Source: Oscillospiraceae bacterium
Lineage (GTDB): Bacteria; Bacillota; Clostridia; Oscillospirales; Oscillospiraceae
Reading direction: 5' to 3'
NCBI GenBank assembly: GCA_017400415.1
Contig: JAFPTE010000084.1
Span: 1-7,614 of the forward strand
DNA: 7,614 nucleotides
Numbering within the stretch: position 1 is the stretch's first letter; each line of letters starts with the position of its first letter. The position numbers and the translations under genes were made by a program. The notes below the pieces were generated by a model. That model saw nothing but the letters and a program-made list of their open reading frames with translations, had not been told where the DNA came from and ran no database searches. Shown here piece after piece: positions 1-5,310 of this stretch.

Positions 1-780
1 GAGCCGGACCCCCATGAGCCGGGCGGCGCCGGCGGCAATCTGGGAGTAGCCGGCGAAATCGTTGTAAATCTGCAGGCAGAAGAGGCCCCCGGCGGCCAGC
101 ACTGCCAGGCCGTTGGCGCTCTCCGGGCTGTTATACACGTTATTTACGTAGACCCCCAGCACGTCCGCCACGCAGCACTTGCGGAAGAAGCCCACCGCCA
201 GAAGCCGCATGCCGGCCCTGAAGTCCGTCCAGGAGGGCTTGTGCTCAGATCGGAGCTGGGGCAGCAGGTTCCGTGGGTTTTCGATGGGCCCCGCCACCAG
301 TTGGGGAAAAAAAGCCACAAAGAGGGCGTAATAGCCGAAGTGGTGCTCCGCCGGAAAGTCCCCCCGGTACACGTCGATAACGTAGGAGAGGGTCTGGAAG
401 GTGTAGAAGGAGATGCCCACCGGCAGAAGGATATCCATGGTCAGGGAGACGCTCTTTCCGGTTATGAGGTTGTATACCCCCAGGGCGCTGTCTGCAAAGA
501 AGCCGGCGTACTTGAACCAGCCCAGAATTCCCAGGCACACGACGAGGGTCAGGATGAGCAGGGGCTTTTTAAGGTCCGGCCGCCGCTCCATCATAAGGGC
601 GGAGCCGTAGCTCACCAGGGTGGTTATTAGTATTAATATAATGAGTACGGGCTTCCAGTACATATAGAAGAACCAGGAGGCCGCCAGAAGCCAGACCCAC
701 CGGGCCTTATGGGGCAGGAGCCAGTAGACCAGCACGGTCACGGGCAGGAAGATGAGAAACTCCGGTGAATTGAAATTCAT
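1..780 (-). CDS. MBOAT family membrane O-acyltransferase (AlgI/DltB-like), C-terminal part beyond the left edge
   Basis: This is a polytopic membrane O-acyltransferase of the MBOAT family, which moves acyl groups (usually acetyl, or D-alanyl in DltB) across the membrane onto extracellular polymers. The 260 visible residues begin MNFNSPEFLIFLPV, the usual AlgI-type start. Hydrophobic helices follow, then the family landmarks LPVGISFYTFQTLSYVIDVY (about 118-137), FFPQLVAGPIENP (about 157-169) and YNDFAGYSQIAAGAARLMG near 239-257, just before the edge. AlgI proteins are about 470 residues, so roughly half is missing, including the expected catalytic histidine region. The ATG overlaps the stop of the upstream small membrane gene by 4 bp (ATGA), which implies translational coupling. 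The substrate is unknown. Relatives often work with a periplasmic-type SGNH or DHHW partner encoded downstream, which would lie outside the window. Confidence 0.93.
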   Translation of the reverse strand, partial: MNFNSPEFLIFLPVTVLVYWLLPHKARWVWLLAASWFFYMYWKPVLIILILITTLVSYGSALMMERRPDLKKPLLILTLVVCLGILGWFKYAGFFADSALGVYNLITGKSVSLTMDILLPVGISFYTFQTLSYVIDVYRGDFPAEHHFGYYALFVAFFPQLVAGPIENPRNLLPQLRSEHKPSWTDFRAGMRLLAVGFFRKCCVADVLGVYVNNVYNSPESANGLAVLAAGGLFCLQIYNDFAGYSQIAAGAARLMGVRL

Positions 781-1007
781 CTGCCCGCCCCCTTCCACAC
801 AAGGAGCAGGGCCAGGAGGACTGCGGCGCACTCAAAAAGTCCCGCTCCCCCCAGAATGGCCAGGGCTGCGGAGGCCAGGGCGCAGGCGGCCCCGGCGTAG
901 GTCAGTATGCCCCCGGGGGAACGGCGGCGGGCGTCAAATATCATGAGAAAAAGTGCGGCGCACAGCAGGATAACTGCCCCGGGCACTGCAAAAAAAGCTC
1001 CCTCCAT
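777..1007 (-). CDS. Small three-helix membrane protein coupled to the MBOAT gene
   Basis: I do not recognise a family for this 76-residue protein. It is almost wholly hydrophobic, with likely helices at about 4-24, 34-54 and 56-71. They are separated by a basic loop (DARRR, 25-29) and a very short turn (GGAG, 53-56), and the tail is KGAGR. Positive charges put the loop and C-terminus inside and the N-terminus outside. The ATG at 1007 was chosen because AGGAGG sits 7 nt upstream; a TTG at 1025 would place that ribosome site inside the gene. The stop overlaps the MBOAT start (ATGA), and the pair has its own promoter 30-40 bp upstream. Small membrane proteins accompany MBOATs elsewhere (DltX in dlt operons), so an accessory subunit is a reasonable guess, but there is no visible similarity to DltX. 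Confidence 0.75.
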   Translation of the reverse strand: MEGAFFAVPGAVILLCAALFLMIFDARRRSPGGILTYAGAACALASAALAILGGAGLFECAAVLLALLLVWKGAGR

Positions 1008-1014
1008 CCGGTCC

Positions 1015-1020
1015 CCTCCT
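1015..1020 (-). promoter_or_regulatory. Ribosome binding site deciding the start of the small membrane gene
   Basis: On the minus strand AGGAGG is followed by GGACCGG and then the ATG at 1007, an ideal 7-nt spacing. It selects this ATG over the in-frame TTG at 1025. Confidence 0.8.
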
Positions 1021-1043
1021 CTCAAAAAAGTGTTGTGACTGAC

Positions 1044-1072
1044 ATTATATTATTATAAACCCGTTTTGTAAA
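1044..1072 (-). promoter_or_regulatory. Sigma-A-type promoter for the small membrane protein/MBOAT unit
   Basis: Minus strand: -35 TTTACA (1072-1067), 17-bp spacer, perfect -10 TATAAT (1049-1044). The expected start near 1037 gives a leader of about 30 nt. The -35 lies only 4 bp beyond the histidine kinase stop codon and no terminator separates them, so the unit may also receive read-through from the two-component operon. The -35 is embedded in CCTTTACAA, which also occurs at the promoter of the acyltransferase at 2841. Confidence 0.82.
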
Positions 1073-1076
1073 GGCT

Positions 1077-2081
1077 TCACACCGTGGCCTTGTAAAACCG
1101 AAGTATGAACCGGGCGCCGCCCTCCCGGCGGTTTTCCGCCTTCAGGGTGCCGTTCTGGCCCGCCGCCACTGCCCGGGCCATGGCAAGGCCGATGCCGATG
1201 CTGTCCGGGGCGGCGTTTTTGCCCCGGTAAAAGCGCTCGAAGACGTGGGGCAGGTCCTCCTTATGGAAGCCCGGGCCCGTATCCTCCACCGTAAGCTCCG
1301 TAAATATGGGCGTTTCCCGGCCCGTAAGGGTCACCCGGCCCCCCTGGGGCGTGTGCTCCATGGAGTTTTTCACAAGGTTTGATACTGCCTCCAGGGTCCA
1401 GTCCCGGTCGCAGGCAAGCCTCTCCTGCCCTATATTCAGGCGCAGCTCCACCCCCCGCAGCTCCAGAGCTATCTCCAGAGGGCCGCAGGCGGCCCGGACC
1501 AGGTCGGCAAGGGCCATATCCTCCCGGTGGAAGGTGACCACCCCTGCGTCCAGCCGGCTCAGCTTCAGAAGGTTTTCCGTAAGCCACCGGATCCGCCGCA
1601 GCTGGCGCTCCAGGTCCCGGACAAGCTCCAGCCGCTCCTCATAGCCCAGGTCCTCCTTCTGCAGAAGGGAGGCCGTCAGGCCCATGGAGGTCAGGGGCGT
1701 TCTTATCTGGTGAAAAATATCCTGTATGGATCCGGTCAGATTGAGCTTTGCCTGCCGCAGCTCGTCGGCGTCCTCCCGGAGGAGCACGGTAAGCTTTTCT
1801 ATCTCGCTTTTCAGTATGGCCAGCTCCCCCTCCCGGCAGTCCGCCAGCAGGGTCCCCTGCCCGTGGAGCACGGCGTCCAGGCTCTGGGCCAGCTTCTCCA
1901 TCTCCCGGTGCCTGCGGGCGGCCTCAAAAAGCCGCAGGGCTATCTGCACCGCCCCGGCCAGCAGGACCGCTCCCCCGGCCCAGGGCCCCAGGAAAACAAA
2001 GCAGGGTACGCTTATGGCAAGGCACAGGCAGGCGGCAACGAGGAGCTCCCGGCGCACATCGGCGTTTCTTATGAGCTTCAT
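1077..2081 (-). CDS. Sensor histidine kinase with a short membrane hairpin (intramembrane-sensing type)
   Basis: This is a 334-residue membrane histidine kinase that autophosphorylates and passes phosphate to the regulator encoded just upstream. Two helices (about 12-31 and 35-52) are joined by only a few residues, so there is no extracellular sensor domain. A charged linker, possibly coiled-coil or a degenerate HAMP (about 53-115), leads to the H-box DIFHQIRTPL with the phospho-acceptor His124. The ATPase domain has an N-box NLVKNSMEH (235-243), G1 VEDTGPGF (265-272), F-box FERFYRG (281-287) and G2 GIGLAMA (296-302), so all catalytic motifs are present. The ATG directly abuts the regulator stop (TGAATG) with only a weak GGTGG ribosome site, so translation is probably coupled. 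The short hairpin resembles BceS-like kinases, but no BceAB transporter gene is nearby. The signal is unknown. Confidence 0.95.
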   Translation of the reverse strand: MKLIRNADVRRELLVAACLCLAISVPCFVFLGPWAGGAVLLAGAVQIALRLFEAARRHREMEKLAQSLDAVLHGQGTLLADCREGELAILKSEIEKLTVLLREDADELRQAKLNLTGSIQDIFHQIRTPLTSMGLTASLLQKEDLGYEERLELVRDLERQLRRIRWLTENLLKLSRLDAGVVTFHREDMALADLVRAACGPLEIALELRGVELRLNIGQERLACDRDWTLEAVSNLVKNSMEHTPQGGRVTLTGRETPIFTELTVEDTGPGFHKEDLPHVFERFYRGKNAAPDSIGIGLAMARAVAAGQNGTLKAENRREGGARFILRFYKATV

Positions 2082-2744
2082 TCAGTCCACCAAATACCCG
2101 GAGCCCCGGACGGTTCTGATTATCTCCGGGTTCTGGGGGTCCCTTTCCAGCTTGTTTCGCAGGCGCTTTATGTAAACCGTCAGGGTGTTGTCATTGACGA
2201 AGTCCCCGCCGGCGTCCCATATCTCCTCCAGGAGCCGGTCCCGGCCGAGAAGGCGGCCCCGGTTATTGATGAACACCATCAGAAGCCGCTTTTCCAGGGC
2301 GGAGAGGACCTCCTCCCGCCCGTCCCTTGTGACGGTGCCCCGCTCCGTATCCACGGCGGCGTCCCCCAGCTGCACCAGGGTCTGGCCCCGGCCGGACCGG
2401 CGGAGCACGCTGCGGATGCGGCTTATGAGCTCCCGGGGGCGGAAAGGCTTGGCCACGTAGTCGTCGGCCCCCATGTCCAGGCCCCGGACCACGCTGCTCT
2501 CATCGCCGGAGGCGGTGAGGAATATGACCGGCAGGCCCCGGCGCTTGGCCTGGCGGCACACGCCGAAGCCGCTGCCCTCCTCCAGGGATATATCCAGCAG
2601 GGCCAGGTCCGCCCCGGGCAGGAGCTCTATGGCCCCCTCCTCCGTTTCGGCTGTGAGGGTTTCAAAGCCCTCCTGGCGGAGGTAGGCCTCCAGCCCCCGG
2701 ACGATGCTTTTCTCATCCTCCGCAATAAGAATTGTCACGGTCAT
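2082..2744 (-). CDS. OmpR/PhoB-family response regulator
   Basis: This 220-residue cytoplasmic DNA-binding regulator is the partner of the adjacent kinase. The receiver domain (about 3-115) has the acidic cluster EDE (9-11), phospho-acceptor Asp51 in LLDIS, Thr77 in FLTAS and Lys99 in AKPF. A winged-helix effector domain (about 124-220) carries the recognition-helix region NDNTLTVYIKRLRNKLE (184-200) and ends in the usual RTVRGSGYLV. The length is normal for the family. The start is slightly uncertain: G5 lies only 2 nt before the ATG at 2744 but 8 nt before an in-frame GTG at 2738, which would still leave a complete receiver domain. The promoter at 2762-2790 leaves a leader of only about 11 nt. 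Likely targets are the flanking acyltransferase promoters and its own; this is inferred from position. Confidence 0.95.
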   Translation of the reverse strand: MTVTILIAEDEKSIVRGLEAYLRQEGFETLTAETEEGAIELLPGADLALLDISLEEGSGFGVCRQAKRRGLPVIFLTASGDESSVVRGLDMGADDYVAKPFRPRELISRIRSVLRRSGRGQTLVQLGDAAVDTERGTVTRDGREEVLSALEKRLLMVFINNRGRLLGRDRLLEEIWDAGGDFVNDNTLTVYIKRLRNKLERDPQNPEIIRTVRGSGYLVD

Positions 2745-2761
2745 CGCCCCCTTTTTTTGAT

Positions 2762-2790
2762 ATTCTATCCTCTTTGCCGCCCGGTGTCAA
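2762..2790 (-). promoter_or_regulatory. Promoter of the two-component operon
   Basis: Minus strand: perfect -35 TTGACA (2790-2785), 17-bp spacer, -10 TAGAAT (2767-2762). The predicted start, near 2755, falls in an A7 run directly before G5 and the start codon, giving a very short leader. The -35 is 2 bp from the -35 of the divergent promoter at 2793. Confidence 0.85.
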
Positions 2791-2792
2791 CC

Positions 2793-2821
2793 TTTACAAT
2801 AGCCCCGGCCGGTGGTAAAAT
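2793..2821 (+). promoter_or_regulatory. Divergent promoter of the acyltransferase-3 gene
   Basis: Plus strand: -35 TTTACA (2793-2798), 17-bp spacer, -10 TAAAAT (2816-2821). The start expected near 2828 is at the very edge of the ribosome site, so the leader is only about 13 nt. The -35 region reads CCTTTACAA, as at the 1044-1072 promoter. Confidence 0.82.
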
Positions 2822-2827
2822 CAGCAC

Positions 2828-2837
2828 GGGAGGTGAT
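2828..2837 (+). promoter_or_regulatory. Extended Shine-Dalgarno site fixing the acyltransferase start
   Basis: GGGAGGTGAT matches nearly the whole anti-SD sequence and puts GGAGG 7 nt before the ATG at 2841. This matters because the frame stays open for hundreds of codons upstream and would otherwise suggest a much longer protein. Confidence 0.85.
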
Positions 2838-2840
2838 GGA

Positions 2841-3812
2841 ATGCGGGACCGCAGGCTTGACAACGTGAAAGCCCTCATGATGTTCTGCGTGGCCCTGGGC
2901 CACATATCCGGCGCCTTTGATCTGGGGGGGCCGGTATATCAGATACTGTACACCTTTCACATGCCGGTGTTCATCTTTATCTCCGGCTGGGTGGCAAGAC
3001 CCACACGGCGGGGCTTTCTCTCCCTTTTCGGGCTCTACGCCATAACCCAGCTTGCGGACTTCCTCTTCTACCGGGTGAGCTTTCCCCAGTGGACCGGGGA
3101 CCTGACCCTCCGGCTCAGCGAGCCCTATATGTTCCAGTGGTACCTTATGAGCCTTATGACGTACCTGCTCCTGCTGCCCCTGCTGGACGCAAAGGGGCCC
3201 CTTGCCGGGGCGGTGACCGTTGGCGTCTGCTTTGCGGTCAGCGTGCTGGCGGGCTTTGACCGGAACATAGGCTATGTCTTCTCCCTGAGCCGCACCCTGG
3301 TCTATCTGCCCTTCTTCGCCGCCGGGCACATCATCGGCAGCGCCCGGAGGGGTAAGGAGCCCCTGAGCCCCCGGCTCCGGCTCATGGGCTGCGCCGTATG
3401 CCTTCCCGTCATGGTCTTCGGCATAGTCTTTGCCCTCCGGCACCCGCTGCCCTACAACTTCCTCTACGGCTCGGAGGCCTACGTCCGGTTCCTTATGCCC
3501 CCCTGGCAGGCCGCCGGAACAAGGGCCCTGTACCTGGGTCTGGGGGCTGCCTGGACGGGTTTTTTCATGCTGGCCCTGCCGGACGTGAAGATACCCGTTC
3601 TGACACGGGTGGGGGGAAATACCCTTCCGGTGTTCATTCTTCACGGCTATGTGGCGGCGCTTCTCTTTAAACACGGGTTTTTCGGGGAGAATGTGGTGCA
3701 CAACTGGCTTTGGGCGGTCATTATTGCCGCCCTGTGCTGCGTCCTTTTCGCCCTGCCGCCCCTCCGCTCTCTCATGTGCTTCAAAGCACCCATAGATATT
3801 AAAAAGGAGTGA
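2841..3812 (+). CDS. Acyltransferase-3 family integral membrane acyltransferase (fucose 4-O-acetylase-like)
   Basis: This 323-residue polytopic membrane protein of the acyltransferase-3 type O-acetylates (or acylates) surface glycans or exopolysaccharide in characterised relatives. The N-terminus RLDNVKALMMFCVALGHI carries the family start. His21 occupies the conserved histidine position of the R-X10-H motif, but Lys10 stands where many members have Arg; Lys there (NIK-type) is usual in the fucose 4-O-acetylase-related branch. FHMPVFIFISGW (39-50) is the second hallmark. About ten hydrophobic helices follow, ending in a short soluble tail. No SGNH domain is fused. The start is set by promoter and ribosome site. 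The stop codon lies inside the left arm of the terminator hairpin. The gene diverges from the two-component operon, which suggests shared control. The acceptor substrate cannot be told from the sequence. Confidence 0.9.
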   Translation: MRDRRLDNVKALMMFCVALGHISGAFDLGGPVYQILYTFHMPVFIFISGWVARPTRRGFLSLFGLYAITQLADFLFYRVSFPQWTGDLTLRLSEPYMFQWYLMSLMTYLLLLPLLDAKGPLAGAVTVGVCFAVSVLAGFDRNIGYVFSLSRTLVYLPFFAAGHIIGSARRGKEPLSPRLRLMGCAVCLPVMVFGIVFALRHPLPYNFLYGSEAYVRFLMPPWQAAGTRALYLGLGAAWTGFFMLALPDVKIPVLTRVGGNTLPVFILHGYVAALLFKHGFFGENVVHNWLWAVIIAALCCVLFALPPLRSLMCFKAPIDIKKE

Positions 3813-3837
3813 CCTGCCGGTCACTCCCTTACTTTTT
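3801..3837. terminator. Bidirectional terminator between acyltransferase and methyltransferase
   Basis: A perfect 9-bp stem, GGAGTGACC/GGTCACTCC (3806-3814 and 3819-3827), closes a TGCC loop. On the plus strand it is followed by CTTAC and T5. On the minus strand it is followed by TTTTTAATAT. The acyltransferase stop (3810-3812) lies within the left arm, and the methyltransferase stop ends 2 bp from the right arm. Confidence 0.88.
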
Positions 3838-4680
3838 CTCTATGGCGCAGGCGGCCATTTTGTTCATGCTCTCATGGAAGAGCTTCGTCTTCGCCAGAGG
3901 GGCCAGGAAGGGCCGCAGGGGGGTGAGCTCATAGAAAACCGGGGTGATGCCCAGGTTTTTAAGTATCCCCTCGAACCGCTCAATGGTCATTTTGTTGATG
4001 TAGGAGATATACTCCTTCCCGTCGGGGCCCTCGGAGAAGCGGAAATCTATGCGCTCCTGCCCGTCCGGCAGGTCCCGCACCAGGTCCTTATACACGTTTA
4101 TCATGGTCTGCTCCGAGAAGAACACATGGACCCAGGGCATATTGATGGCGTCGGAAAGGTGGGCGCCGAAGGGGTGATAGTAGGGCGGGAAGTTGGTGTA
4201 GATTCTTCCGCCGGGCTTAAGGATGCGCAGGGCCTCCCGCAGGGCTCCCTCCGGGTCCCCCACGTGCTCCATGAAGTCGTTCATAATGACCGTGTCATAG
4301 GTGTCCGAGGGCAGGTCCAGGTTCGTGGCGTCCCCCAGGATGAAGGTGAACTTATCCCCGTAGCCCTTTTTCCGGGCGAAGGCCTCCGCCCGCTCCTTAT
4401 ACTGGGGCACGATGTCGATACCGGTCACGTCCCTTGCGCCCAGGCTGGCGTAATAGACGGTCTTGCCCGCCTCGCCGCAGCCGAAATCCACCACCCGCTT
4501 ATCCCGGAACATCTCCTCGGGGGTGTAATGGCCCAGGAAGAACTTTATGGTCTGCTCCCCCTTCTCGAACTGCCAGTCCGCATAGGTCATATCCCCCTGG
4601 TTCCGGAGGTTGAAGGGGTGGACCTGCTTGGGGAAGATGGGATTTATGGCCTTAAGGAAGGCCTCTCCTGCCTTGCTCAT
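3829..4680 (-). CDS. Class I SAM-dependent methyltransferase
   Basis: This 283-residue cytoplasmic Rossmann-fold methyltransferase uses S-adenosylmethionine; the substrate is unknown. Motif I is VVDFGCGEAG (63-72), followed by the acidic end of strand 2, TGIDIV (86-91). GDAT (116-119) contacts the adenine region. IMNDFMEHV (132-140) is the motif IV area and LKPGG (154-158) the usual post-motif turn. The C-terminal third (about 180-283) and the N-terminal lead (1-55, with a WQFEKGEQ segment) are extra and may define substrate choice. The start at 4680 is supported by AAGGAG 6 nt upstream; a TTG at 4722 in the same frame would bury that site and overlap the neighbouring ORF. It lies 22 bp after the 77-residue ORF, so the two may form one transcript. 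Methyltransferase_11/25-type members act on lipids, quinones, sugars or peptides. Confidence 0.93.
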   Translation of the reverse strand: MSKAGEAFLKAINPIFPKQVHPFNLRNQGDMTYADWQFEKGEQTIKFFLGHYTPEEMFRDKRVVDFGCGEAGKTVYYASLGARDVTGIDIVPQYKERAEAFARKKGYGDKFTFILGDATNLDLPSDTYDTVIMNDFMEHVGDPEGALREALRILKPGGRIYTNFPPYYHPFGAHLSDAINMPWVHVFFSEQTMINVYKDLVRDLPDGQERIDFRFSEGPDGKEYISYINKMTIERFEGILKNLGITPVFYELTPLRPFLAPLAKTKLFHESMNKMAACAIEKK

Positions 4681-4686
4681 GGTGTT

Positions 4687-4692
4687 CTCCTT
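4687..4692 (-). promoter_or_regulatory. Ribosome binding site of the methyltransferase
   Basis: AAGGAG on the minus strand, 6 nt before the ATG at 4680. It rules against the upstream TTG start at 4722. Confidence 0.8.
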
Positions 4693-4702
4693 GTGTTGTT
4701 GA

Positions 4703-4936
4703 TCATAGGTCTGGCCGGCCAAGACTTACCCAGCTGCGCCTGCCGCCCAGATAGTCCTTCAGCTCCATGCGCATAAGCTCACCGGACCGGGGCTCCAGGG
4801 TGTAGACGTACTGCCCGGTTATGACAGAGCCGCCGGAGGCCCGGCACTCATCCGCAAGGCCGCTCAGCAGCCGGGGATTGTAGCCCTGCGCTGGGGGCTT
4901 TGCCCGCCCTGCGCCGGAGCTTTCCGGCTTATCCAC
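4703..4936 (-). CDS. Small protein of unknown function upstream of the methyltransferase (77 aa)
   Basis: I do not recognise this protein. The GTG at 4936 follows GGAGG by 8 nt, and codon use matches the neighbours (GGC, CGG, CTG, TAC, GAG). The frame stays open further upstream to a GTG at 4996, but nothing there resembles a ribosome site. The protein has a polar, probably disordered start rich in Ser, Gly, Pro and Lys (about 1-20). A compact part follows, with NPRLLSGLADECR (about 20-32, likely helix), then SVITGQYVYTLEPRSGELMRM (about 37-57, likely a beta hairpin) and a basic end with GGRRSW. There is no signal peptide or membrane helix. It ends 22 bp before the methyltransferase start, so co-transcription is likely. 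No convincing promoter is visible between it and the tRNA terminator at 5002. It could be a small regulatory or binding partner, or a non-conserved ORF. Confidence 0.55.
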   Translation of the reverse strand: MDKPESSGAGRAKPPAQGYNPRLLSGLADECRASGGSVITGQYVYTLEPRSGELMRMELKDYLGGRRSWVSLGRPDL

Positions 4937-4944
4937 CGCTCTGA

Positions 4945-4949
4945 CCTCC
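4945..4949 (-). promoter_or_regulatory. Ribosome binding site of the 77-residue ORF
   Basis: GGAGG on the minus strand (within TTGGAGG), 8 nt before a GTG. It is the main evidence that the small ORF is translated, and from the GTG at 4936 rather than 4996. Confidence 0.6.
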
Positions 4950-5001
4950 AATCGGATTATGATATGGAAACAAACGGGCGCCTGCCGAAGCGTCACCGTT
5001 C

Positions 5002-5040
5002 AAAAAACGCCTCATTTGATAAACAAATGAGGCGTTTTTT
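5002..5040. terminator. Strong terminator of the tRNA operon
   Basis: A perfect 17-bp stem (5002-5018 with 5024-5040) has a 5-nt loop. It includes CGCCTCATTTG and outer A6/T6 runs, so it can work in both directions. On the minus strand it begins at the last A of the tRNA-Tyr CCA end and finishes in T6, so the tRNA has practically no separate 3' trailer. Confidence 0.92.
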
Positions 5041-5124
5041 GGTGGAGGAGGGTGGATTCGAACCACCGAAGTCGTCGACAACAGATTTACAGTCTGCCCC
5101 CTTTGGCCACTCGGGAACTCCTCC
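5040..5124 (-). tRNA. tRNA-Tyr (anticodon GTA)
   Basis: This is a class II tRNA with a long variable arm. The acceptor GGAGGAG (5124-5118) pairs with CTCCTCC (5050-5044). The anticodon GTA is at 5090-5088 in a CTGTAAA loop. The variable-arm stem is GTCG/CGAC, and the T-arm GGTGG-TTCGAAT-CCACC is perfect. The discriminator is A (5043), followed by an encoded CCA (5042-5040). It is the second gene of a two-tRNA operon, 14 bp after tRNA-Thr. Confidence 0.97.
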
Positions 5125-5138
5125 GTATTAACTTGAAC

Positions 5139-5214
5139 TGGAGCTGGTAGAGGGACTCGAACCCACGACCTGCTGATTACAAATCAGCTGCTCTACCAAC
5201 TGAGCTATACCAGC
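5139..5214 (-). tRNA. tRNA-Thr (anticodon TGT)
   Basis: Cloverleaf: the acceptor GCTGGTA (5214-5208) pairs with TACCAGC (5149-5143). The D-arm is GCTC/GAGC, and the anticodon stem GCTGA/TCAGC carries TGT (5181-5179) in TTTGTAA. The T-arm is GTGGG-TTCGAGT-CCCTC with one U-U opposition (50/64). The discriminator is U, followed by an encoded CCA (5141-5139). It is the first gene after the promoter at 5279-5307. Here there is no terminator between the two tRNAs, so processing must release them from one precursor. Confidence 0.97.
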
Positions 5215-5272
5215 AAATTCCTCTGCCGGCACAGCACTTCCGGCCTTCGCCGCTGCCTTTTCGCTCGCAGCG
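5215..5272 (-). other. 5' leader of the tRNA operon
   Basis: About 57 nt separate the expected transcription start from tRNA-Thr. On the minus strand the leader can fold: CGCTGC pairs with GCAGCG, GCCGG with CCGGC, and an outer CCTC with GAGG. RNase P is expected to remove it. No coding signal is seen. Confidence 0.45.
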
Positions 5273-5278
5273 AGGATT

Positions 5279-5307
5279 ATAATAGCAGATTGGCAGGCGC
5301 TTGTCAA
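5279..5307 (-). promoter_or_regulatory. Promoter of the tRNA-Thr/tRNA-Tyr operon
   Basis: Minus strand: perfect -35 TTGACA (5307-5302), 17-bp spacer, -10 TATTAT (5284-5279). A shifted TATAAT overlaps it 3 bp downstream. An A6 run lies just upstream of the -35, as in UP elements of stable-RNA promoters. Confidence 0.88.
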
Positions 5308-5310
5308 GCA

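Noticed and set aside
241..630. 129-codon plus-strand frame
   Set aside because: It is antisense to the MBOAT gene, whose conserved motifs are clear in the minus frame.
1527..2840. Open plus-strand frame extending the acyltransferase by about 438 codons upstream
   Set aside because: It is antisense to the kinase and regulator genes and low in coding character. A promoter and a near-perfect ribosome site put the true start at 2841.
2787..3824. 345-codon minus-strand frame opposite the acyltransferase
   Set aside because: It is rich in Gly, Pro, His and Gln with no domain. It results from codon bias on the opposite strand of a well-recognised gene.
3874..4776. 300-codon plus-strand frame opposite the methyltransferase
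   Set aside because: It is the antisense shadow of a gene with clear SAM-binding motifs, and no ribosome site was found.
4956..4961. CATAAT on the minus strand as a -10 box for the 77-aa ORF/methyltransferase unit
   Set aside because: No acceptable -35 box lies 16-18 bp upstream (CAGGCG at 17 bp) and there is no extended -10. The promoter for this unit remains unidentified.
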